64,000 nucleotides of DNA from Bog-756 sp963829235. Its GTDB lineage: Bacteria; Actinomycetota; Acidimicrobiia; Acidimicrobiales; RAAP-2. Below the pieces are notes generated by a model. That model saw only the letters and a program-made list of their open reading frames with translations, was not told the origin of the DNA and did not search any database. Location: assembly GCA_963829235.1 (NCBI GenBank), contig CAWHIF010000004.1, positions 372,001 to 436,000 on the forward strand. The letters run 5' to 3'. The translations under genes were made by a program, and so were the position numbers. Shown here in pieces: positions 16,504 through 23,516 of the stretch; positions within the stretch are counted from its first letter, which is position 1; each line of letters begins with the position of its first letter.

Positions 16504-16512
16504 AGGTGCCTC

Positions 16513-17070
16513 TCAGACCGGGGCGGAGTCGGAGGCACGAGCCGGCGCATGGGCGATGTCGGCCGCGGTGAGCGGGCGAGTCCAGCATGCGAACTCGAGC
16601 AGTATCCCGTCCGGGTCCTGAAAGTAGATCGACCGGACGAAGACCCCCGGATGGTTGGTGTCGGCGACGCCCCACTCGCTGTCGTCGTGGTTGGCCACGT
16701 CGGTGCAGTCGATACCGGCCGCCCGAAGTCGGTCCCGGTACTCGTCGATCAGCTCGGGAGGCACCGCGAAGGCCACGTGGTTCATCGAGCCGATGGCGCT
16801 GTTGAGGCTGCCCTGGTCGGGGCGGCCGGTCGGGGCGGCGATGCCCGGAGCCGGCGGCGGTGCGTCAGGGAACCAGAAGAAGGCCAAGGCGTCACCGCCG
16901 CCGCAGTCGAAGAAGAAGTGCTGCCCCATCCCGGCCGGGAGCTCGATGGTCTTGATGAGCGCCATCCCGAGCACACCGCTGTAGAAATCAACCGTCCGGG
17001 CCATGTCGCTGCACACCAGGGCCAGGTGGTTGATCCCCCGAACCTCGAATCCGGACTCCGATTGGGCCAT
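16513..17070 (-). CDS. VOC-family (glyoxalase/dioxygenase superfamily) protein
   Basis: 185 aa with two beta-alpha-beta-beta-beta modules: INHLALVCSDMARTVDFYSGVLGM at the N terminus and VRSIYFQDPDGILLEFACW at the C terminus. Candidate metal ligands are the His in INHLAL, the second His in NHVAF and the Glu in LLEF. Members include glyoxalases, extradiol dioxygenases and resistance proteins; the substrate is not predictable. It heads the minus-strand unit with the CrtC-like and thioesterase genes. Confidence 0.85.
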   Translation of the reverse strand: MAQSESGFEVRGINHLALVCSDMARTVDFYSGVLGMALIKTIELPAGMGQHFFFDCGGGDALAFFWFPDAPPPAPGIAAPTGRPDQGSLNSAIGSMNHVAFAVPPELIDEYRDRLRAAGIDCTDVANHDDSEWGVADTNHPGVFVRSIYFQDPDGILLEFACWTRPLTAADIAHAPARASDSAPV

Positions 17071-17211
17071 GGTCTCCTCCAGCCGTCATGACCGGCACGC
17101 CAGATCCATCCCGTGCGTCCGACGGGTCGGGCTGCACTCAGACGGGAAGCCGGTCACCCCCCACGGTAGCGATCATTTGGGCCGACGACCGACCTCCCCC
17201 GACTTTTTGGT

Positions 17212-17226
17212 CCCCCCCCCCCCCCC
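17212..17226. repeat. Homopolymeric tract of 15 C
   Basis: An uninterrupted run of 15 cytosines just after a TTTTT run, about 110 bp upstream of the lipoprotein start. Long single-base runs slip during replication and are also a common sequencing-error site, so the exact length should be treated as uncertain. Confidence 0.9.
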
Positions 17227-17337
17227 GGCAGAGAAAGGGGATCGGCGGCCGCGCCATCGACGATTCCGGACCCCCGGTTGGCTATCGTGGCCGGCACGTC
17301 CGGTCGCGTGGCAGGTCGAAGTCGAGGAGCAGCTCAG

Positions 17338-18099
17338 ATGCGACAGATTGGGTCGGGCGGGCGGATCGGGCCGGGGATGCGACGTGGAGGTTTGATGGCC
17401 GTCGTTGTCCTGGCCGGTGGGGTCGTTGCCGCGGCTTGCAGTTCGTCCTCGACCAGTGCTTCGACGACGACAACCTCGTCGTCGGGAGGTCCCTCGACCA
17501 CGGCCGCCGCATCGGGATCGGGCTCTGGTCTGGCCTCGATCGTGCGCGGTATCAAAAGAGGCTCGGGGGCCACCTTCAGTGCCACCTACGTCACCGCCGA
17601 CAGCACCACCGGCAAGAGCCAGACCGTGACGTTCGCCCAGTCCTCGCCCAAGTCCGCGGTGGTGACGCCCAGCGGTTCGTTCTACATCGACGGCTCGTCG
17701 GTGACCGCCTGCCAGGGTTCCGGGGCCAGCGCCACCTGCACGTCGCTGTCGTCGAGCCTCGGCTCGTCGCTGGGCGCGCTCACCGACCTCTTCTCACCGG
17801 GCGTCCTCACGACCACCCTCGAGAGGATCGAGGCGGAGGCCGTCGCCCGGGCCGCGGGAATCAGTGTGCACACCTCTTCGGCAACCTACGGAGGCCTGGC
17901 CTCGAGCTGCGCCACGTTGACGAGCAACGGCCAACCCAAGCCGGTGACCTACTGCGTGGCCAATTCGAGCGGGATCCTCACCTACTCCAGCGCGAACGGG
18001 ACCACCGTCACGCTCACCGCGTTCACGGACAACCCGCCGGCGTCCACCTTCTCGCCTCCGTCCGGAGCAACCGTGCAGACCCTGCCTGCCGGCACCTAG
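17338..18099 (+). CDS. Secreted lipoprotein of unknown function
   Basis: 253 aa. A signal peptide (MRRGGLMAVVVLAGGVVAAAC) ends in a lipobox, so Cys at about residue 34 should be lipidated and anchor the protein outside the membrane. A Ser/Thr-rich tether follows, then a beta-rich domain with several paired cysteines. ATG 17338 is chosen because GAGGAGC lies upstream; the frame is open 20 codons further. The fold may resemble LppX/LprG-like lipid carriers, but I cannot support that from motifs. Isolated between the VOC gene and the membrane-protein cluster. Confidence 0.75.
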   Translation: MRQIGSGGRIGPGMRRGGLMAVVVLAGGVVAAACSSSSTSASTTTTSSSGGPSTTAAASGSGSGLASIVRGIKRGSGATFSATYVTADSTTGKSQTVTFAQSSPKSAVVTPSGSFYIDGSSVTACQGSGASATCTSLSSSLGSSLGALTDLFSPGVLTTTLERIEAEAVARAAGISVHTSSATYGGLASSCATLTSNGQPKPVTYCVANSSGILTYSSANGTTVTLTAFTDNPPASTFSPPSGATVQTLPAGT

Positions 18100-18469
18100 C
18101 CGGGGCCTCACCCGTCATCGGCGGCCGCCGGCTGAGTATCGTGCACGAAGCGGTTGAGAGATCGTGCACGATGCGGCGTTCCACCAGGTGCACGCTCTTC
18201 AGGTATACGCCCTCCCACCAGGCACACGCGCTTCAGGTACACGCCCTCCCGCCCGGTACACGCCCCCGGGTACATGCCCCCTCACCCGGTACACGCCCTC
18301 CGACCCGGTATTATACGATCGCTGTTCCATGACGGGGCTTCGCAGGGGTGCCGTCTTGGCGAGGGGGTGCCGTCTTGGCGAGCGGCTCCGGTCAGCCCGG
18401 GGTCGGTCGCAGCAGCAGTCTCGGGGGCGAAGCTCGGTGATGGAGCGTGTCGGAGGGGGGGGTGATGTC
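18100..18469 (+). other. 370-bp leader region with repeats, no gene seen
   Basis: The region holds imperfect tandem repeats (18183-18311), an A+T-rich stretch TATTATACG near 18308-18316 that could serve as a -10 region, a duplicated GGTGCCGTCTTGGCGAG (about 18346-18384), and the ribosome site of the next gene. No plausible coding region was seen. It is probably the promoter and leader of the membrane-protein gene. Confidence 0.6.
18183..18311. repeat. Imperfect 17-18 bp tandem repeats (core GGTACACGCCCTCC)
   Basis: About seven degenerate copies of CAGGTACACGCCCTCC or CCGGTACACGCC. The array lies about 160 bp upstream of the GTG start of the membrane protein and just before the TATTATACG candidate -10 region, so it sits in promoter territory. 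No conserved spacers. Confidence 0.75.
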
Positions 18470-20530
18470 GTGACAGCAACTGGCGAATTGGCCGCAGTCT
18501 CCTCCGCGGAGCGCCCGATCACCGAGTCGCCTCTCGAAGACCGGTCGGACCATCCCGATGCCGGCAGCCGGTCCCCCGGCTCCCACGGCTGGAAGACGCT
18601 GGTCCTCGGAGCCGGCGCCTACCTCCTCCTCTCGGTGTTCGTGTGGTCGAGCGCATGGCACCATCCGACCTCGACCACCACCTGTGGGTGCGGGGATACT
18701 TCGCTGTTCACATGGTTCCTCGAATGGTCGGCCTATGCCATCTCCCACGGCCTCAATCCGTTCTACTCCACGGCCATGCACGTACCGGTCGGGGTGAACC
18801 TGCTGGCCAACACCAGCGTCGTCGCCATCGGAATCCTGCTTGCCCCCGTCACGTGGCTGTTCGGGCCGATCGCGACCCTCAACGTGGCGCTGACCCTGGC
18901 CCCGGCGTTGTCCGCGCTGTCCATGTTCGTGCTCCTGCGGCGATGGGTGGCCTGGACACCCGCCGCCTTCGTCGGTGGCCTGCTCTACGGGTTCTCACCC
19001 TTCGTCCTGTTCTCCCTGGGCGACGCCCACCTGATGCTGGGGATGCTGGTGATCCCGCCGCTGATCATCGCCTGCCTGGACGAACTCCTGTTCCGCCGGC
19101 GGCGGCGGCCGGTTCCCACGGGGATCGTTCTCGGCTTGTTGATAGCGGTGCAGTTCTTCATCGGTACCGAGGTCTTGGTGATCACCGTGGGGATGGGGCT
19201 CATCGGGATGGTCATCATCGTCGGTTACGCGGCATGGCGCCGTCCGTCCGGGCTTCGTCTGCACGCCCGCCACGCGATCATGGGTCTGGCCGCGGGGTCG
19301 GCTGTCGCCTTCGTCGTCCTGGCCGGCCCGGCGGCGTACGCCCTCGTCGGTCCCGCCCACTTCGGGAGTCAGGTGTGGCCCGGCGTCTACGGCCGCCTCG
19401 CACGGCGCCAGCGCTCATCGCCGAGTCTCTTCTTCTTCCAGTTGTCAACGTGGAACGGCATGGTGACAACCGCTCACAACCGCGCGTTGGGCGGATACCA
19501 GGGGCCTTCGCTTTCCTATCAGTACTTCGGGACCTGGATGGTGGTCGTCGTGCTCGGGGGCGTTGCCGCCTGGCGCCACGACCGCCGCCTCTGGCTCTTC
19601 GGTGCCATCGCGGTGATTTCCGCGGTGCTGTCCTTGGGCACGAGACCGGACATCTGGTTGCCGTGGCAGGCACTCCAGCACCTGCCGCTTCTCGAGAACG
19701 TGGTGCCCTACCGATTGGTGCTCGTCACCTACCTGGCCGTGGCGGTCATGCTCGGGTTGATCGTCGACCACGTCTACGTCTCGGTCAACCGTCGACGCGA
19801 CGCGGCAATGCTCCCCGGTGCCGAAGGGAAGAGCCTCTGGTCCAGACTGCCTTCGTGGACGGGCGCCGGCGTCGCCGGCGTCGTGGCCGTGATCGCACTC
19901 GTCCAACCGGCCGCCTACCTGGCCCAGACCATACCCATGACCACCGTCCCGGTAGCCGTCCCCGCCTGGTTCACCGCCGTCGCCCCGCATCTGCCCCGGC
20001 ACCAGGTCCTCCTCATCATCCCCGCGCCATTCACCTCGTTCGACAACTCGATGACCTGGCAAGCGCTCGACAAGATGGACTTCTCGATGGTGGGAGAAGG
20101 CGGTCCCGGCGGGATGCTGGTGGAGACCGGAACGGAGCTGATGGGAGCACAGGTCATCGCCAAAGTCTCGTCGCAAACCCCCAGGGTCAAAACCCTTACC
20201 GCGGGCGATGTATCGGAAGTCCGCCAGGCGCTCCACGACTGGCGGGTGACCATGGTCGTCATCCCCGATCAGGCCGGCCTGCCCACCTATGACCAGATCA
20301 ACTCGGTGACGCTTGCCGCCGCACTGATCACGGCGGCCACCGGCCGGGTCCCCCTCCATCGGGCGGATGCCTGGGTATGGACCGGTGTCAAGCATTCCGG
20401 CGCCGTCGTGAATGCGGACACCGCCCGGCTCGCCGAATGCACGAAGGCGGTCGAGTCTCGGGGTACCCGCGCCGTCCGCCGGGCGACGGCCTGCGTGCTG
20501 TCGCCTCCAGGGACGTCGCACCAGCGCTGA
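18470..20530 (+). CDS. Large polytopic membrane protein (GT-C/YfhO-like)
   Basis: 686 aa with roughly a dozen hydrophobic helices in the first 500 residues and a soluble C-terminal domain. The order (first helix LVLGAGAYLLLSVFV, then WFLEWSAYAISHGLNPFYSTAMHVPVGVNLLANTS) resembles GT-C glycosyltransferase or YfhO-like proteins that use polyprenyl-linked sugars; a catalytic acidic pair is not certain. GTG 18470 is chosen because GGAGGG lies seven to eight bases upstream; ATG 18440 is the alternative. It lies 48 bp upstream of the YfhO-like gene, so they are probably co-transcribed and act in cell-surface glycan assembly (inference). Confidence 0.7.
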   Translation: MTATGELAAVSSAERPITESPLEDRSDHPDAGSRSPGSHGWKTLVLGAGAYLLLSVFVWSSAWHHPTSTTTCGCGDTSLFTWFLEWSAYAISHGLNPFYSTAMHVPVGVNLLANTSVVAIGILLAPVTWLFGPIATLNVALTLAPALSALSMFVLLRRWVAWTPAAFVGGLLYGFSPFVLFSLGDAHLMLGMLVIPPLIIACLDELLFRRRRRPVPTGIVLGLLIAVQFFIGTEVLVITVGMGLIGMVIIVGYAAWRRPSGLRLHARHAIMGLAAGSAVAFVVLAGPAAYALVGPAHFGSQVWPGVYGRLARRQRSSPSLFFFQLSTWNGMVTTAHNRALGGYQGPSLSYQYFGTWMVVVVLGGVAAWRHDRRLWLFGAIAVISAVLSLGTRPDIWLPWQALQHLPLLENVVPYRLVLVTYLAVAVMLGLIVDHVYVSVNRRRDAAMLPGAEGKSLWSRLPSWTGAGVAGVVAVIALVQPAAYLAQTIPMTTVPVAVPAWFTAVAPHLPRHQVLLIIPAPFTSFDNSMTWQALDKMDFSMVGEGGPGGMLVETGTELMGAQVIAKVSSQTPRVKTLTAGDVSEVRQALHDWRVTMVVIPDQAGLPTYDQINSVTLAAALITAATGRVPLHRADAWVWTGVKHSGAVVNADTARLAECTKAVESRGTRAVRRATACVLSPPGTSHQR

Positions 20531-20578
20531 GGCGCGAACGCCCGTCATGACCCTGCGTGATCCCCACGGCAGTTGCCG

Positions 20579-22951
20579 ATGAACGAACCGGCCATCCACG
20601 CCCGCCGGTGGGTCCCCGACCTCTTGGGTGTCGCATGGGTGATCATCGCCGCAGGTGCGGTGATGGCCCCTGCGCTGTCCCACGGGTGGTCACTCGGCCC
20701 CTTCGATCAGCTGTCGCAGCTCGGCCTCACCCAACACCCCCAGCCGCTCCCCCACAACTCCCAGGTCTTCGACCTGATCCGTGAGATCATTCCCTGGACC
20801 ACCCTTTCATGGACCCAGGTCCACAGCGGGCTCCTTCCGCTGTGGAATCCGTACAGTGCCCTCGGCGCACCTCTGGCCTTCAATTGGCAGTCGGCCACCT
20901 TCAGCCTCCCGGCCCTGGTGGGCTACCTGGTCCCGGTGCGCCTCGATTACACCGTCCAGGTGCTCGCCACCCTTCTCATCGGTGGGACGGGCATGTACGC
21001 GCTCGGGAGGGTCATGCGGCTCGGTGTGCTCGGCGCATCCATGGCGGCGACGGTGTTCGAGCTCAGCGGTTCGTTCATCGCCGTGCTGGGTTGGCCCATC
21101 GCCGCCGTCCTGTCCTGGGCCGGATGGTTGTTCGCGTGCACGATCCTCGTCGTGCGCGGCCGTCACCGCCGACGCGACATCTCTCTGTTCGCCGTCGTTC
21201 TCGCCCTGTCGATCTATGCGGGCGAACCCGACACCCTGGTCGTCCTCATCGCCACCCTCGTCGTCTTCTTCGTCGTCCTGGTCGGCCTTCGCATCCGCCG
21301 GTTCGAGGGAACGGAGGTCTTCGGGCGCCCACTGCTGGACATGGCCATCGGCTCGGCCGCCGGTTTGGGGCTCGCTGCTCCCCTCGTCCTGCCGGGTATC
21401 CAGCTGTCGTCAGGATCGATCCGCGCCGCAGGACAGCACAGAGCCTTTCCCCCTTACGACATGCTGCACGCGATCTTCCAGACATTCAACGGGTCCTCGC
21501 TGGCCGGCAGCAGGTCCTTCGACGGCCACGGGCTGGGGTGGGTTTCGACGGCCGACTACGTCGGTGTCATCGCCGTCGTCCTCGCCGCGGTGGCGCTGGT
21601 CACCATCCGCCGCCGGCCGGCCATCGTGGCCTTCGGGGCCGTGGTGGTGGTCAGTGGCTGTCTGGTCTATCTCACTCCGCTCGTCTCGTTCCTCAACCAG
21701 TTCCCGAGCGTCGCCCAGGTCCGGTGGGTCCGGGCCATCCAGGTGCTCGGGTTCGCATTGGCCATCCTGGCCGGGGCCGGCCTCGACGCCCTGGCCCGTT
21801 CCCGCGGCAACCGGTGGGTGCGCAACTGCCTCGGGGCCGGATTCGGCGTCGCCGCGCTCCTGCTCCTCCTGGTGTGGGCCTTCGGTCGCGGTCACCTCTC
21901 GGCCGTGGACACCACCATCCGCTCGCGGAGCTTCGTCTGGCCGGCGGCCGAGGTCGTGCTGGGCCTGGTCGTGTTCGGGTTCCTCGTGGTCATGGGCCGA
22001 AGGGAGCGGGAGGGGACGGCATCGCGCCGCGTGCTCGGTGACCCGAGCCGGGTGGCCGCGGTGTTCCTGTTGGTCAGTTCGACCGTGTTCCTGGTCGCCC
22101 TCGGGGCATCGTGGTGGTCGTCGAATACCAGCTACCTCAAACCCACTCCGGCCGAGACGGCCCTGCAGAAGGCGGTCGGGAACTCCATCGTCGGATTCGG
22201 AATCTCGTCCTGTCTCCTCCCCCCCACGCTCGGGATCCAAGCCAACGTCAACATCGTCTACGGGGTCCACGAGCTCGATGTCTACGACCCACTGACCCCG
22301 AAGGAGCTCTACCGGGCCTGGACGGCGGCATCGGGCCGCTACCCCCTGCCCATCGGGGCCGACGGCATTCCCGCCGCCGAGAACACGATGTTCTGCCCCG
22401 TCGTCGACTCGACGGCCACGGCCCGCCTGTTCGGGGTCAGGTTCGTCCTCGAGCCCCACGGAGCCAAGGGACCGCCCGGCAGTGTCTTCGACCAGCGGGT
22501 GGGCAACGAGGAGCTCTACCGGATCCCCGGTGCCTCGGTGGCCACGCTGTCCGCCCTCGGTGTCCACGGGTCGCTGCCGCCGGTGGACGCACCGGGCACG
22601 CCGGTGGCGGTCACCTATCCGAACGCCGCGTCCTGGAAGCTGGTCACCCATGCCACACGCCCCCAGGTCCTCCGGCTGCGGCTCACCGACGTCCCCGGAT
22701 GGCACGCATCGATCGACGGGAAGCCGTTGACGCTGGTCCGTTTCAACCGGATCATGCTCCAGGCCGAGATCCCGCCCGGGCGGCACACCATCGAGCTGCA
22801 CTACTGGCCCGAGACGTTCACTGCCGGGATCGTGCTGGCCGGTACCACGGCCGTCGTGCTGGTGTTGGCCCTCGTGTTCGGTGGACGGTTGTCACGTCGA
22901 CGGAGGGCGCGGGCCGGCGCGTCGGGCGCGTCGAAGCCGGCACTGCCCTGA
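20579..22951 (+). CDS. YfhO-family membrane protein, copy 1
   Basis: 790 aa. About a dozen membrane segments, then a soluble domain and a final membrane helix (FTAGIVLAGTTAVVLVLALVF) with an Arg-rich tail. Typical YfhO features: PLWNPYSALGAPLAFNWQ near residue 85, and the extracytoplasmic segment GWHASIDGKPLTLVRFNRIMLQAEIPPGRHTIELHY near the end. YfhO proteins are linked to glycosylation of teichoic or other surface polymers in Gram-positives. ATG 20579 is preferred over the TTG two codons upstream. Its 3' half is nearly identical, in inverse orientation, to the gene at 23517-25925. Confidence 0.8.
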   Translation: MNEPAIHARRWVPDLLGVAWVIIAAGAVMAPALSHGWSLGPFDQLSQLGLTQHPQPLPHNSQVFDLIREIIPWTTLSWTQVHSGLLPLWNPYSALGAPLAFNWQSATFSLPALVGYLVPVRLDYTVQVLATLLIGGTGMYALGRVMRLGVLGASMAATVFELSGSFIAVLGWPIAAVLSWAGWLFACTILVVRGRHRRRDISLFAVVLALSIYAGEPDTLVVLIATLVVFFVVLVGLRIRRFEGTEVFGRPLLDMAIGSAAGLGLAAPLVLPGIQLSSGSIRAAGQHRAFPPYDMLHAIFQTFNGSSLAGSRSFDGHGLGWVSTADYVGVIAVVLAAVALVTIRRRPAIVAFGAVVVVSGCLVYLTPLVSFLNQFPSVAQVRWVRAIQVLGFALAILAGAGLDALARSRGNRWVRNCLGAGFGVAALLLLLVWAFGRGHLSAVDTTIRSRSFVWPAAEVVLGLVVFGFLVVMGRREREGTASRRVLGDPSRVAAVFLLVSSTVFLVALGASWWSSNTSYLKPTPAETALQKAVGNSIVGFGISSCLLPPTLGIQANVNIVYGVHELDVYDPLTPKELYRAWTAASGRYPLPIGADGIPAAENTMFCPVVDSTATARLFGVRFVLEPHGAKGPPGSVFDQRVGNEELYRIPGASVATLSALGVHGSLPPVDAPGTPVAVTYPNAASWKLVTHATRPQVLRLRLTDVPGWHASIDGKPLTLVRFNRIMLQAEIPPGRHTIELHYWPETFTAGIVLAGTTAVVLVLALVFGGRLSRRRRARAGASGASKPALP
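21557..22929 (+). repeat. Inverted repeat arm 1 (3' half of YfhO copy 1)
   Basis: Compared by eye with the reverse complement of 23554-24923. Long blocks match almost base for base: about 21557-21700, 21723-22083, 22231-22300 and 22389-22929. They are separated by short divergent patches. The last block looks identical throughout. One codon length difference lies in the patch before it. Confidence 0.88.
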
Positions 22952-23516
22952 ACCAACCCACATCCATACCATCGTCTTCGTGCGGCGGCCCCGGCGGGCG
23001 GGCGCCACGCCTGATACCAACTGTCGTGCTGCGTTCGCCCCCGGACGCGATTGTGTCCAACAGGATGCGTGTCGTGCGGACACACCACAGGAGGCGCTGC
23101 CACCCGCCGACCGCCGACCGCCACCCGCCGACCGCCGACCGCCGACCGCCACCCGCCGACCCGCCGCCCACCGACCTCCACCCGCCGACCACCGAGGGCA
23201 CCCGCCACCCGCCGCCGACCTCCACCCGCCGACCGGCACGCGTGTCTCACCGGCCTCGTCCGCGGTGGCCGTCCCAACGGCCCGGAACCGTCCTCGGATC
23301 CGGAGATCTCCGAAGGCCAGTTCCGGGCGGCCGTTTCGGCCGGATGGGAGCTCCGAGAGCCCGCCGAGGCGATCCGTCCGACGCCGGCGGCGCGCATGGT
23401 TGACGCCGTCGCAGAGAGCGGTCACCACGTTTCCACGTGCCGGACGACGATGGAGCCGCTTCCGTCCACCTCGACGGTCCGCGTGGTGCCGCGGCAGGTT
23501 CGAACCCGCGGCGAGC
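22952..23516. other. 565-bp spacer between the inverted YfhO genes
   Basis: No convincing gene. It contains the CCGCCGACC-type low-complexity array at 23100-23236 and otherwise unremarkable sequence. Both flanking genes converge on it, so it must hold their transcription ends, but no strong hairpin with a T-tract was seen. Confidence 0.6.
23100..23236. repeat. Low-complexity CACCCGCCGACCGCCGACC array
   Basis: Short units CCGCCGAC, CCGCCACC and CCACCCGCCGACC repeat irregularly over about 137 bp. All frames stay open simply because of composition. The array lies in the centre of the large inverted repeat. Confidence 0.85.

Noticed and set aside
23497..23506. GGTTCGAACC, resembling a tRNA T-loop or attachment site
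   Set aside because: No acceptor or anticodon arms can be folded around it and the T-stem does not pair properly.
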